DNA of 64,000 bases from Rothia mucilaginosa (GCF_901875305.1 NZ_CABFLY010000003.1:186001-250000); one strand, 5' to 3'; positions 1 through 9,780 are shown, numbered from the stretch's first letter. Made by a program: numbers and translations. Notes: generated from the letters alone by a model not told the origin.

Positions 1-9
1 CCGGGTGCG

Positions 10-54
10 CTACCGCCTGCGAGAGTTCCACCGGGAACTCCTCGCAGGCGGTAG
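10..54 (-). terminator. Strong bipartite stem-loop terminator after the fibrinogen-like gene
   Basis: A 13-bp perfect stem (11-23 with 41-53) encloses a second 6-bp stem (agttcc/ggaact) with a short loop. It lies about 40 bases beyond the stop codon of the minus-strand secreted protein gene, where a terminator is expected. No U-tract follows, which is common for actinobacterial terminators. Confidence 0.75.
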
Positions 55-93
55 CAAGGAAAGAAACGGACTCATTCAGCCCGCAATGGGGTG

Positions 94-2454
94 CTAGGCC
101 TGGACCGCACCCGTGGAAGCCGAGAAATTCTCAGACGCATCGATAGAACGCACGTAGTAGCGTGCACCATCGGTATGCTCCACCTCGTAGCTGGTGCCGT
201 TCACCGTGGCAATCACACGGTCATCACGCAACACCTGGTAGCGCACGCCGCCCTCACGAACACCGGACCACGAGAGCTTATCGGTCGAACCCTCTCGACG
301 GGCCGAGAGGTTCGAAGGAGTAGCCGGAGGAGTCACATCGCGAGCCGCAAAGCGAGCGAAACCGACAGTGCGCTGCTCACCGTTAGCACCCAGCGAGCGG
401 TTAATGTCGCCGCCAACCCACAGGTTGCCGCGCGAATCCACGAAGGACTCCCACACGCCGTAGCCGCTGGCGCCCTTGAGCACCGGGCTGAACTCGCCGA
501 TAACCTCGCCGCTATCCTTATCGAACGCGGCCACCAGACGCATGCGGTGAACGGCCTTCGACTCCTTCCAGTACGTGTGGTAACCGGTCGAACCTTCGAA
601 GAGCACATCGCCGCAGTGGCAAGCACCGTAAATCGTGTTACCGCTCAGATGCAGGTCCTGCCAGTCGCCACCGTACTTAGAAATGGACGACGAAATACGG
701 CCATAACCGTTCTTCGAGTAGTTAGCAATCAGGTGGTCGGCACCGCCGGCCCACACGGTCGAACCAGCATCCTGAACATCGAACTGGAACGCATACACAA
801 TGCGGTCAGTGATGTTCAGCTTCAGCGAGGGCTCCCACTCCCACTTAATGTTCGAGGCATCGGAGCCCTTCATAGCGGCCAGACGGAAAGCACGCTGATT
901 GTTCAGCTCGGTAAAGTAACCGGCAGCGTGAACAGTGGAGCTATCAGAAGCGGCAGTAATACCGTTGACGGTACCGTTGAAGTTCGGGCGCCAATTCCAG
1001 TCCACCGCACCGTTGGAAAGCTTAATACGAGCGGCACCACGTGAATATGCGTAAGCCTTAGAAGTGTTGCCCTTAACATGGGTGAAGTTACCGCCAATGT
1101 AGAGGTAACCGTCCTGCACCAGCAGAGTCTTCACCTGAGCGGCATCACCGTTACGGCGCTGAATCTGAAGATCCCAGGTACGGTCAATCTGACCGGTGGT
1201 TGCATCCAGAATCACGAAGTGGTTGACCTTCTCGCCGTTGACCTCGGTGAATTCACCGCCGACCGCCAGGCGGTTATTCGGCAGGGCCTCAAGCGCCTTA
1301 ATCTGACCGTTAAAGGTCGGGCGGAAGGAACGAACCAGCTCGCCCGAATCCACGTTGTAACCGGCCAGGAACGACTGGTTCACGCGCTCGCCACCGGCCG
1401 ACTCGACGTACTTGAAGTCGCCGCCGGTGAAGACCGTATCGCCCACCTGGGTGATGGCCTGAACGTAGGTGTGCATCTCGTTCTTCTTGCCGGTGCCGGT
1501 CTGCTCACTCGTGCGCCAACGCACAGGCATCGTGTAGCTATTGGGCAGGGCGCGACGGTTGCTTGCCGCGGAACCCGAACCGATTGACGAGAAATGCAGG
1601 TCATTCTGCGTCAGCTTCGGGCGTAGGAACACCTGAGTGAAGGGAATGGAGTAACCGGCCGAACCGCGCTTCTGGTAGATGTACGAATCCGGGTTCTCGC
1701 TACCGAAATTCACCAGGGCACCATAGGCGAAACCAATCTTGTAGTCCTGGTTCGGGTTAGCGAAGAAACGAACCGAGCTGGTCGTAATACCCGGAGCCAT
1801 CTCCGAAGGAGAACCGCCCATGTGAGCGGTACGGTTAATGCCCGCACCCTTGAACCGCACGGTACCCCAGCGCTGACCGTAGCTCATAGCCCAGGTCCAC
1901 TGATCCGTCTGGGGGCGTTGCACGTACACGTCCTGCCACTGGGTGCCTCGCGCGTTGTGGGCGCGGTGCAGGCGCATACCGTCGGGAAGATCCTGCGGTT
2001 TAATGCCGTTCAGCAGGGCATCCACGGTGGTGCCTGAGAGCTGGACCGGAGTGAAAGCGGCCGGACCGGTCGGGTTCTGATGCAACTGGTTCGGATCGCC
2101 CGTGCCGTTGTAGGACTCGGTCCAACCCTCTCGGCCTCGACCGACCATGACCCAACCGCCGCCGTCGGTCTCCTGATCGCAGTAGAACTGCGCAGGACCG
2201 CTCATCTGCGGGGTGTACAGCCAATAGGTGCCAGAGGAAGCAGCAGGATTGACCTGCTTGACCTCATAACATGAAGCAGCCGCCTTATCGCTGCTGGAAC
2301 CGTCGTGGGTTCCGGTAGCAGCGGAGGCGGGTGCTGAAGGAATCACAGGTGCCGCTGCGAAGGCGGTACCCATAGCGAGTGCGAATGCAGCCCACTTCTT
2401 CGCCGCCCGCTTGCGGGGTGCGGCGCCGGGGCGCTGTGTATATGTGGTTGTCAT
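94..2454 (-). CDS. Secreted protein: fibrinogen-like domain, beta-propeller, Fn3-like C-terminus
   Basis: Predicted 786-residue exported protein. The start is placed at the ATG at 2454 because it is preceded by an AGAAAG ribosome site and gives a clean signal peptide (basic PRKRAAKK, hydrophobic stretch, cleavage near ASA-A at about residue 45); the open frame extends 28 codons further upstream. Residues about 62-285 resemble a fibrinogen-related domain, with the YCDQETDGGGW motif near residues 91-101. Residues about 310-690 have repeated 'GGxF..V.G' blades (for example VGGEFTEVNG, IGGNFTHVKG, VWAGG) typical of delta-60/beta-propeller repeats. The last roughly 80 residues begin TPPATPSNLSA and resemble a fibronectin type III fold. 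No sortase motif or membrane anchor is visible, so it is probably released or held non-covalently. A role in adhesion is inferred from domains only. It is monocistronic and divergent from mfd. Confidence 0.8.
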   Translation of the reverse strand: MTTTYTQRPGAAPRKRAAKKWAAFALAMGTAFAAAPVIPSAPASAATGTHDGSSSDKAAASCYEVKQVNPAASSGTYWLYTPQMSGPAQFYCDQETDGGGWVMVGRGREGWTESYNGTGDPNQLHQNPTGPAAFTPVQLSGTTVDALLNGIKPQDLPDGMRLHRAHNARGTQWQDVYVQRPQTDQWTWAMSYGQRWGTVRFKGAGINRTAHMGGSPSEMAPGITTSSVRFFANPNQDYKIGFAYGALVNFGSENPDSYIYQKRGSAGYSIPFTQVFLRPKLTQNDLHFSSIGSGSAASNRRALPNSYTMPVRWRTSEQTGTGKKNEMHTYVQAITQVGDTVFTGGDFKYVESAGGERVNQSFLAGYNVDSGELVRSFRPTFNGQIKALEALPNNRLAVGGEFTEVNGEKVNHFVILDATTGQIDRTWDLQIQRRNGDAAQVKTLLVQDGYLYIGGNFTHVKGNTSKAYAYSRGAARIKLSNGAVDWNWRPNFNGTVNGITAASDSSTVHAAGYFTELNNQRAFRLAAMKGSDASNIKWEWEPSLKLNITDRIVYAFQFDVQDAGSTVWAGGADHLIANYSKNGYGRISSSISKYGGDWQDLHLSGNTIYGACHCGDVLFEGSTGYHTYWKESKAVHRMRLVAAFDKDSGEVIGEFSPVLKGASGYGVWESFVDSRGNLWVGGDINRSLGANGEQRTVGFARFAARDVTPPATPSNLSARREGSTDKLSWSGVREGGVRYQVLRDDRVIATVNGTSYEVEHTDGARYYVRSIDASENFSASTGAVQA

Positions 2455-2965
2455 ATGTATCTTTCTGATGCGACGTTCCGGAAGAAACATCGAAAGAAAC
2501 GGTGATATTTGATACCTCAAAGAAGCACAATGCATCACGAAATGCCTATTAAAGGTGGTAATTCTTTAAACACTTCGTTTCGGAAGAATGCGGGAGAGTG
2601 CTCCTATCGGTGTATTGACTAGAGTACAGGATGAAGCTGAGAATTCGAGGCCGAGGAGACTCTGCAACCACACCGGAAAAGTGTGATTTGCACCCTACAT
2701 TATGGGGAGAGAGAAAGACTTCAAAACTCCGCAGGCCGGGCACCCTCGAAATACCAGAAATAGAGCGCACAGAATATCCAAGAAATATTCGCCGCCCTGC
2801 GAAACGAAGACAGCGAAATACCCGCGCGAGACGGAGCCGCTCTAGAATAAAAAGGCTGTTCACACGAGCGGCGGGAAAATTGAGAACGGTGTCTGAGAAT
2901 GCCACCCAACCAGCTCGTCCCACTCACTCAGCTCGTACCGCTCACACCATGATTCAGGAGAAGCC
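2455..2965. other. Intergenic region between divergent secreted-protein gene and mfd
   Basis: About 510 bases, visibly more AT-rich than the flanking genes, and expected to hold both divergent promoters. A TTGACT hexamer lies at 2615-2620, but I see no convincing -10 at the right distance. Short open frames cross it on both strands but lack ribosome sites and recognisable protein sequence. Confidence 0.5.
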
Positions 2966-5900
2966 ATGAGCCCCACCCGCGCGACCAAAAAGAGCCCCGC
3001 CGCACCGCTACACCCCCTCCTGAAGCTTCTCAACCGGCAGGAACGCTGGGCCGCCATCCGCGCCGCGGCCGCCGTACCCGCCGCCGAGCGTAGTGCCCGC
3101 ACCCTCATAGGAGCCGTCGCCGGAACCCACGCGGCCCTGCTGGCCGATCTCTCCACCGCGGTACGCGAAGGCACCCCGGAGGCGCTCAGCCTCGTCATCG
3201 CCCCCACTGACCGTCAAGCAGAAGACCTCGCCGCAGCGCTACGCTCCTACCTGCCCGCCGCCGACATTGCGCTCTTCCCCGCCTGGGAAACCCTGCCCCA
3301 CGAACGACTCTCACCGCGCTCCGATACCGTCGGCCGCCGCCTCCAAGTACTGCGCACCATGACCGGGGAAGCTGCCAACCGCCCCCAGGTTGTTATCGCG
3401 CCCGTGCGTGCAGTCATCCAGCCCATCGTCACCGGTATCGAAAAGCTCGAACCTGTGCACCTGGTTCGCGGCGAAGAATACCCCTTCAAAGACGTAGTGC
3501 GAGGCCTCAACGATGCCGCCTACTCCCGCGTAGACCTGGTGGCCAAACGCGGTGAATACGCCGTGCGAGGCGGCATCATCGACGTCTTCCCGCCCACCGC
3601 AACAACCCCCGTACGCCTCGAATTCTTCGGCGACGAACTCGATGAAATGCGCCACTTCTCCGTCGCCGATCAGCGCACCCTCAGCGGGGGAGAAGAACTC
3701 ACCGAACTCACCCTACTGCCCTGCCGCGAACTGCTCATCACCCCCGAAGTCATGAGCCGCGCCGCACGCCTGAAAGCCGACTACCCGGCAGCCGCATCCA
3801 TGCTCGAAAAGATTGCGGGTGGAATCTACGTTGAGGGCATGGAATCGCTCACCCCGCTACTCATCGAATCTATGACTACCCTCACCGAGTTACTGCCGGC
3901 AGGGTCCATGATCATCAACGTCGAACCCGAACGCGTGCGCGCCCGCGCCGAAGACCTCGTCGCCACCAATGAAGAATTCCTCGCCGCAGCCTGGGACACC
4001 GCCGCAGAAGCCGACGCTATCTCACCCATCGACCTGGGCCAGCTACGGATGAGCGACAGCGGATTCCGCACCATCGACCAAACCACCGCCCAAGCACTCG
4101 AAGCCAAACTCAGCTGGTGGGACATTACCGACCTCGTCACTGACGCAGATCTACTCGAAGACGCCGCAGGTGCACTCAGCAGCCAGAGCATGGCCGACGC
4201 CATTGAAGACGGCATCGACACCTACACCCTGACCGCCCGGCCCGCCACCGCCTTCAACGGCTCCGTGCACCGGATGCTCGAAAGACTCGGCGACCTCATC
4301 CAGCAGCAGTGGACCGTCCTCGCCCTCACCAACGGGCGCGGCTCGACCGACCGCCTCATCGCGCTGCTCCACTCCGGGGAGGAGGGCGCCGCATCCGTGC
4401 CCGCCGCCCGCCGGGCAAGCCTTGAGGAGGACCCCGCCGGGGACCTCGAACACGGCATCGTCGAGGTCTGCGAGGCACCCGCATCCGCGGGCTTCCTGCT
4501 CGAGGGCGCCAAGCTTGCCGTCTTCACCGAGGCCGAACTGCTCGGTCGCCGCGGCACCTACGCGCCGCGCTCCGCATCGGGCCAGAAGTTTAAGACGCGT
4601 CGCCGCCGCAACGCCGTCGACCCGCTTGCGCTGAACCCCGGCGACTACGTGGTGCACGAGCGCCACGGCATCGGTCGTTTCGTCGAGATGACCTCCCGCC
4701 CGGTGGCCGGTGCCGCCCCCGTCAACGGCGTGCAACCCATGAAGGAATACCTGGTCATCGAGTACGCCCCCGCCAAGCGCGGTGGTGCGCCCGACCGACT
4801 CTTCGTGCCCTCGGACCAGCTGGACCTCATCTCCAACTACGTGGGTGGCGAGAACCCGAGCCTGTCCAAGATGGGCGGTAGCGACTGGGCTAAGACCAAG
4901 TCCCGTGCCCGCAAGGCAGTCAAGGAAATCGCTGCCGACCTGGTGAAACTCTACTCAGCGCGCCAGGCCTCGCGCGGCCATGCCTTCGCGCCCGACACCC
5001 CCTGGCAGCGAGAACTCGAAGAGTCCTTCCCCTACAACGAGACCCCCGACCAGCTCACCGCCATCCACGAGGTGAAGGAGGACATGGAGAAGGAAATCCC
5101 CATGGACCGCCTCATCTCGGGCGACGTGGGCTTCGGCAAGACCGAGGTCGCCGTGCGTGCCGCGTTCAAGGCCGTGCAGGACGGTAAACAGGTCGCGGTG
5201 CTCGTGCCCACGACCCTGCTCGCTCAGCAGCACTACGAAACCTTCAGCGAGCGTTTCTCCGGCTTCCCCGTGAAGATTCGCGTGCTCTCCCGCTTCCAGA
5301 AGGCCAAGGAAACCCGTCAGATTGCCGAGGAAATCGCCTCCGGCGCGGTGGACGTGGTAATCGGTACGCACCGTATCCTCTCGGACAGCATCGTGTTCAA
5401 GGACCTGGGCCTGGTCATCATCGACGAGGAACAGCGTTTCGGCGTGGAACATAAGGAAAAGCTGAAGCAGATGCGCACCAACGTGGACGTGCTCGCCATG
5501 AGCGCAACCCCGATTCCGCGCACCCTCGAAATGTCGCTGACCGGCATCCGTGAAACCTCGACGCTGGCCACCGCCCCCGAGGAACGCCACCCCGTGCTCA
5601 CCTTCGTCGGCCCGCGCACCGACAGCCAGATCACCGCCGCGATTCGCCGTGAGCTCATGCGCGAGGGCCAGGTGTTCTTCGTACACAACCGTGTGGCCGA
5701 TATCGATAACGTGGCCGCCGAAATTGGCAAGCTCGTGCCGGAGGCACGCATCGCTACCGCGCACGGCCGCATGAGCGAGTCGCGCCTGGAGCAGATTATT
5801 GTGGACTTCTGGGAGCGCCGCTTCGATGTGCTGGTGTGCACGACCATCGTGGAGACCGGCCTGGACATCTCGAACGCGAACACGCTCATCGTGGACAACG

Positions 5901-6712
5901 CCCAGAACTACGGCCTGAGCCAGTTGCACCAGCTGCGCGGCCGCGTGGGCCGAGGCCGTGAACGCGCCTACGCGTACTTCCTGTATCCGGCGGATAAGAC
6001 CCTAGGCGAGATTGCGCACGAGCGTCTGAAAGCCGTGGCGACCCACAACGAGCTCGGCGCGGGCCTGCAGCTGGCGATGAAGGACCTGGAGATTCGCGGC
6101 GCGGGCAACCTGCTTGGCGGCGAGCAGTCCGGTCACATCGCGGGCGTGGGCTTTGACCTGTACCTGCGCCTGGTCGGTGAGGCTGTGGCGAACTACCGCG
6201 GCGAGAAGGAAGAGCGCGAGGTCGAGACGAAGATCGACCTGCCCGTCAACGCGCATATTCCGCACACCTACATCGATTCGGAGCGTCTGCGTCTTCAGGC
6301 CTACCGCCAGATTGCGGCGGCCGATACCGAAGAGAAGATTACGGAGGCCCGCGAGGAGCTGGCCGACCGCTACGGTGAACTGCCCGAGGCCGTAGAGAAC
6401 CTACTGGCCGTGGCTACGCTGCGGATGCACGCCCGCGCCGCCGGTATCCAGGAGATGATGATTCTGGGACCGAAGCTGCGCGTGGTGAGCACCCAGCCCC
6501 TGCCGGAATCCCGCCAGATGCGCCTGAAGCGTGTGTACCCCGGCTCCACGCACGCCCAGCCGAAGGGCATGGACACCTGGCTGACCCTGGTTCCCCGCCC
6601 GAAGACCATGCCGGTTGGCGGCAAGGAGCTGGTGGACCGTCCCATGCTGGAGTGGGCCGAGAAGTTCATTAACTCGATTTACGCGGAGAACCCGCAGGCC
6701 CTTGAAGAGTAG
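2966..6712 (+). CDS. mfd: Transcription-repair coupling factor Mfd
   Basis: A 1248-residue protein, the usual Mfd length. Mfd displaces RNA polymerase stalled at DNA lesions and recruits UvrA. Visible features in order: a UvrB-like N-terminal part, the CarD-like RNA polymerase interaction domain (YVVHERHGIGRF, about residue 560), Walker A (GDVGFGKTE, about 718), the DEEQRFGVEHKE box (about 820), SATPIPRTL, helicase motif VI (QLRGRVGRGRERAYAYF) and the C-terminal TRCF domain (LPVNAHIP). The ATG at 2966 follows an AGGAG site. Glutamate codons are almost all GAA up to about position 4375 and mostly GAG afterwards, hinting at a mosaic gene. It is followed 146 bases later by lpdA on the same strand. 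Confidence 0.97.
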   Translation: MSPTRATKKSPAAPLHPLLKLLNRQERWAAIRAAAAVPAAERSARTLIGAVAGTHAALLADLSTAVREGTPEALSLVIAPTDRQAEDLAAALRSYLPAADIALFPAWETLPHERLSPRSDTVGRRLQVLRTMTGEAANRPQVVIAPVRAVIQPIVTGIEKLEPVHLVRGEEYPFKDVVRGLNDAAYSRVDLVAKRGEYAVRGGIIDVFPPTATTPVRLEFFGDELDEMRHFSVADQRTLSGGEELTELTLLPCRELLITPEVMSRAARLKADYPAAASMLEKIAGGIYVEGMESLTPLLIESMTTLTELLPAGSMIINVEPERVRARAEDLVATNEEFLAAAWDTAAEADAISPIDLGQLRMSDSGFRTIDQTTAQALEAKLSWWDITDLVTDADLLEDAAGALSSQSMADAIEDGIDTYTLTARPATAFNGSVHRMLERLGDLIQQQWTVLALTNGRGSTDRLIALLHSGEEGAASVPAARRASLEEDPAGDLEHGIVEVCEAPASAGFLLEGAKLAVFTEAELLGRRGTYAPRSASGQKFKTRRRRNAVDPLALNPGDYVVHERHGIGRFVEMTSRPVAGAAPVNGVQPMKEYLVIEYAPAKRGGAPDRLFVPSDQLDLISNYVGGENPSLSKMGGSDWAKTKSRARKAVKEIAADLVKLYSARQASRGHAFAPDTPWQRELEESFPYNETPDQLTAIHEVKEDMEKEIPMDRLISGDVGFGKTEVAVRAAFKAVQDGKQVAVLVPTTLLAQQHYETFSERFSGFPVKIRVLSRFQKAKETRQIAEEIASGAVDVVIGTHRILSDSIVFKDLGLVIIDEEQRFGVEHKEKLKQMRTNVDVLAMSATPIPRTLEMSLTGIRETSTLATAPEERHPVLTFVGPRTDSQITAAIRRELMREGQVFFVHNRVADIDNVAAEIGKLVPEARIATAHGRMSESRLEQIIVDFWERRFDVLVCTTIVETGLDISNANTLIVDNAQNYGLSQLHQLRGRVGRGRERAYAYFLYPADKTLGEIAHERLKAVATHNELGAGLQLAMKDLEIRGAGNLLGGEQSGHIAGVGFDLYLRLVGEAVANYRGEKEEREVETKIDLPVNAHIPHTYIDSERLRLQAYRQIAAADTEEKITEAREELADRYGELPEAVENLLAVATLRMHARAAGIQEMMILGPKLRVVSTQPLPESRQMRLKRVYPGSTHAQPKGMDTWLTLVPRPKTMPVGGKELVDRPMLEWAEKFINSIYAENPQALEE

Positions 6713-6858
6713 TGGGTCGGGGGGGCGAGGCGAGGGAGTACCCGACCCCGCACGCCCCTTCCCGCGGCGGAAATTCGCCGTGCGGAGTGTCATAATATGG
6801 CACATCTGCACGGCGAGTGCGTTTGCCCCGTGCAGGCGGCATAGCTCACAATTAAGGC

Positions 6859-8280
6859 ATGACTTCAACGGTGAACTACGCATCCCAGCGCATTGTAATT
6901 ATTGGCGGCGGACCCGGCGGCTACGAGGCCGCGATGGTGGCCGCATCCTCGCAGGCAGACGTGACGCTTATCGAGCGCAAGGCCATCGGCGGCTCGGCCG
7001 TGCTAACGGACGTCGTGCCCTCCAAGACGCTTATCGCCACGGCGGATATGATGACCCGCTTTTCCGAAGCCGGAAGCCTAGGTATTGAGAATACCAAGGG
7101 CAAGGCCCCGCAGCTTCGGGTAGACATGGACCGCGTGAACCGCCGAGTGCGCGACCTGGCCCAGCAGCAGTCTGCCGATATCAAGCGCGCCCTGGCCTCG
7201 GCGGGCGTGAAGATTATTCACGGCACCGGCAAGCTCCTGGACCGCCACACGGTGCAGGTGACCGACGAGGCCGGCCTCGTCTACCCGCTACACGCCGACT
7301 TCGTGCTGCTCTCTGTGGGTACGCATCCGCGCGAGATGCCCACGGGCATGCCTGACGGCGAGCGCATCCTGACCTGGACCCAGCTGTACAACCTTAGCGA
7401 GGTGCCCGAGGACCTCATTGTGATCGGCTCGGGCGTGACCGGTGCCGAGTTTGCCTCAGCCTATAACGGTCTGGGTTCGAAGGTGACCCTGGTGTCTTCG
7501 CGTGACCGTGTGCTTCCCGGCGAGGATGAGGATGCCGCCCGCGTGCTGGAGGACGTTTTCGAGCGTCGCGGTGTGCGCGTCATGCCCCGCTCCCGCGCTT
7601 CCGCAGTGGAGCGCACCGAGGACGGCTCCGGCGTAATCGTGACCCTCTCTGACGGCCGCAAGGTCTCGGGTACGCACTGCCTCGTGGCTATTGGTTCGAT
7701 TCCCAATACCGAAGATTTGGGTTTGGAGGCGGCGGGCGTGGAGCACACCCCGAGCGGCCACATCACGGTGGACGGCGTGTCCCGTACGAGCGTGAACAAC
7801 ATCTACGCGGCTGGCGACTGCACGGGCGTGTATCCGCTGGCCTCCGTGGCAGCCATGCAGGGCCGTATCGCGATGGCGCATATCCTTGGTGACACCGTAC
7901 GTCCCCTGCGCACCGACAAGGTTGCGGCGAACATCTTTACCTCGCCCGAAATTGCGACCGTCGGTATCGGTGAGAAGGACCTGCACGAAGGCGCTTACCG
8001 TGGTGAGGCTGTGACCCTGCAGCTGAGCACGAACCCCCGTGCCAAGATGATGGCGATGCGTGACGGCTTTGTGAAGGTTTTCGCCCGCCGCCACTCGGGT
8101 ACCGTCATCGGCGGTGTGGTCGTGGGCCAGCGTGCCTCCGAGCTGATTTACCCGATTGCTCTGGCCGTGGAGAAAAAACTCACGGTGGATGATCTGGCCG
8201 AGACTTTCACGGTGTACCCCTCGCTGTCCGGCTCGATTGCTGAGGCGGCGCGTAAGCTTCACACCCGTAGCAAGTTCTAG
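6859..8280 (+). CDS. lpdA: NAD(P)H-quinone dehydrogenase, LpdA type (flavoprotein disulfide reductase family)
   Basis: A 473-residue FAD-dependent pyridine nucleotide oxidoreductase. FAD-binding GGGPGGYEAA is near residue 16, the NAD(P)-binding GSGVTGAEFA near residue 191, and the second FAD motif NNIYAAGDC near residue 314. In place of the redox disulfide of true lipoamide dehydrogenases it has GGSAVLTDVVPSKT, with no cysteine pair, as in mycobacterial LpdA (Rv3303c), an NAD(P)H:quinone reductase linked to oxidative stress. That activity is inferred from family resemblance. The C-terminal dimerisation domain lacks the usual His-Glu catalytic pair (HP....E is replaced by YPSLSGSIAEA). It is cytoplasmic and probably monocistronic. 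Confidence 0.88.
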   Translation: MTSTVNYASQRIVIIGGGPGGYEAAMVAASSQADVTLIERKAIGGSAVLTDVVPSKTLIATADMMTRFSEAGSLGIENTKGKAPQLRVDMDRVNRRVRDLAQQQSADIKRALASAGVKIIHGTGKLLDRHTVQVTDEAGLVYPLHADFVLLSVGTHPREMPTGMPDGERILTWTQLYNLSEVPEDLIVIGSGVTGAEFASAYNGLGSKVTLVSSRDRVLPGEDEDAARVLEDVFERRGVRVMPRSRASAVERTEDGSGVIVTLSDGRKVSGTHCLVAIGSIPNTEDLGLEAAGVEHTPSGHITVDGVSRTSVNNIYAAGDCTGVYPLASVAAMQGRIAMAHILGDTVRPLRTDKVAANIFTSPEIATVGIGEKDLHEGAYRGEAVTLQLSTNPRAKMMAMRDGFVKVFARRHSGTVIGGVVVGQRASELIYPIALAVEKKLTVDDLAETFTVYPSLSGSIAEAARKLHTRSKF

Positions 8281-8302
8281 CCGCATCCGGGATAAATACA
8301 AA

Positions 8303-8351
8303 AGCGGTGGGGGTCGCCTTCCAAGAGATATGGAAGGCGACCCCCACCGCT
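8303..8351. terminator. Bidirectional terminator between convergent lpdA and MHS transporter
   Basis: A perfect 21-bp inverted repeat (8303-8323 with 8331-8351) around a 7-base loop, located between the stop codons of two convergent genes. It is followed by a short T-containing stretch on the plus strand. It is the longest perfect stem among the terminator-like hairpins noted in this window. Confidence 0.9.
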
Positions 8352-8379
8352 GTATTACGTTCAGCTACTTCTGAGAACT

Positions 8380-9780
8380 CTACTTCTTGGAGCCGACGGC
8401 GTTCATGTCCACGTCACGGGTTTCGTGAGTGAGCAGGATGAAGATGACGCTCAGAATCGAGGCGAAGGCCAGGTAGCCACCCACGGCAGCCACACCGAAG
8501 GAGGAGTTCAACCAAACCGCCACGAACGGGGTCAGGGCCGCACCGAGGATGGACGCCACGTTGTAGGCGATACCGCTAGCGGTGTAACGCACGTTGGTGG
8601 GGTACAGCTCCGGCAGGTAAGCCGACATGGAACCGAAGGACAGACCCATCAGGCACATACCGATGAAGATGAAGACGGTCACGGCAACCGTGTTCACGTT
8701 CGCGCCGGTACCCACAACGGCGGGGGAGATGAACGGGCCGAAGCACAGGCCGAAGGCGGCCATGGCGATGGTGGTCCACAGCTGCTGGGTGCGGCGGCCG
8801 TACTTATCTGCCAGCCAGCCCGAGATCGGGATGAAGATGGCGAAGCCGATAATCGAGACCAGCTGAATAATGAGGAACTCGTGGTAGGGGATGGCCAGGC
8901 CGCCCTTCTCAGCCTTGGCAATACCGTAGGAGAGAATCCACGCGGTCATCAGGTAGAACAGTACGTAGCAGGCAACCATGATGAAAGTACCCTGAATCAT
9001 GGGCCACCAAGCGACCTTGAATGCCGCAACGAGAGGGGTCTTAACCTTCTCATTGTTAGCGGCAGCCTTGGCGAAGACGGGGGTCTCCTCCAGACGGAAA
9101 CGCACGTAGAGGCCGACGGCGACCATCACGATGGACAGCAGGAAGGGGATACGCCAACCCCAAACGAGGAAGGGGTGTGCGAGGTTCTTCGCGTCGGTGG
9201 TGGAGTTAAAGGCGATGAAGCTGGTCAGAATCAGCATGAAGCCATTGGCCAGGACGAAGCCGATGGGGGCACCCAACTGGGGCCACATGGCGGCACGGGC
9301 GCGCTTACCGTCCTGAGCGTATTCGCTAGCGAGCAGTGCCGCGCCGGACCACTCGCCGCCCAGGCCCAGACCCTGGCAGAAACGCATAATGGTCAGCATG
9401 GTCGGTGCCCAGAGCGCAATCTGGTGGTAGGTGGGCAGCAGGCCGATGATGAAGGTTGCCAGACCCATGGTGAGCAACGCACCGACGAGGGTTGCCTTAC
9501 GACCAATCTTGTCGCCAAAGTGGCCGAAAATCACGGAACCGAGGGGGCGCGCAATGAAGGCGACGCCGAAGGTTGCGAAGGAGGCCAGCAACTCGGTCGT
9601 GGCGTCCTTCGCGGGGAAGAACAGCACGGGGAAGACAGCCACGGCGGCGGTGGCGTAGATATAGAAATCGTAGAACTCAATGGTGGTACCAATGAGCGAT
9701 GCGAGAATCACGCGGCTGCGAGGCGTCGTGTTCTCGACCGGCGCAGCGGGTGCCTTGGTGCCGGATGCAGTGGTGCTCAT
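8380..9780 (-). CDS. MFS transporter, metabolite:H+ symporter (MHS) family
   Basis: A 466-residue, twelve-helix membrane protein of the MHS branch of the major facilitator superfamily (relatives transport shikimate, citrate, alpha-ketoglutarate or proline/betaine). Features: early helix 1 motif IEFYDFYIYATAA, the loop 2-3 signature GHFGDKIGRKATL, GLGLGGEWSGAALLA in helix 4-5, and ADKYGRRTQQLW in the second half. The ATG at 9780 is used because GGGAG precedes it; the longer open frame adds about 52 residues without export or transporter character. The substrate cannot be told from sequence. It ends at a shared terminator with lpdA. Confidence 0.88.
   Translation of the reverse strand: MSTTASGTKAPAAPVENTTPRSRVILASLIGTTIEFYDFYIYATAAVAVFPVLFFPAKDATTELLASFATFGVAFIARPLGSVIFGHFGDKIGRKATLVGALLTMGLATFIIGLLPTYHQIALWAPTMLTIMRFCQGLGLGGEWSGAALLASEYAQDGKRARAAMWPQLGAPIGFVLANGFMLILTSFIAFNSTTDAKNLAHPFLVWGWRIPFLLSIVMVAVGLYVRFRLEETPVFAKAAANNEKVKTPLVAAFKVAWWPMIQGTFIMVACYVLFYLMTAWILSYGIAKAEKGGLAIPYHEFLIIQLVSIIGFAIFIPISGWLADKYGRRTQQLWTTIAMAAFGLCFGPFISPAVVGTGANVNTVAVTVFIFIGMCLMGLSFGSMSAYLPELYPTNVRYTASGIAYNVASILGAALTPFVAVWLNSSFGVAAVGGYLAFASILSVIFILLTHETRDVDMNAVGSKK

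Noticed and set aside
91..1044. A 317-codon open frame on the plus strand antisense to the fibrinogen-like gene
   Set aside because: It has no recognisable domain or ribosome site and is explained by high GC on the strand opposite a real gene.
2615..2645. TTGACT as a -35 box for mfd
   Set aside because: No acceptable -10 hexamer at 16-19 bases; listed only as a possibility in the intergenic entry.
2631..2969. Plus-strand frame overlapping the mfd ribosome site
   Set aside because: Basic, low-complexity translation without a ribosome site; overlaps the mfd start region.
4955..5929. A 324-codon minus-strand frame inside mfd
   Set aside because: It is the complement of conserved helicase motifs in mfd; His/Gly/Leu-rich composition is typical of a GC shadow.
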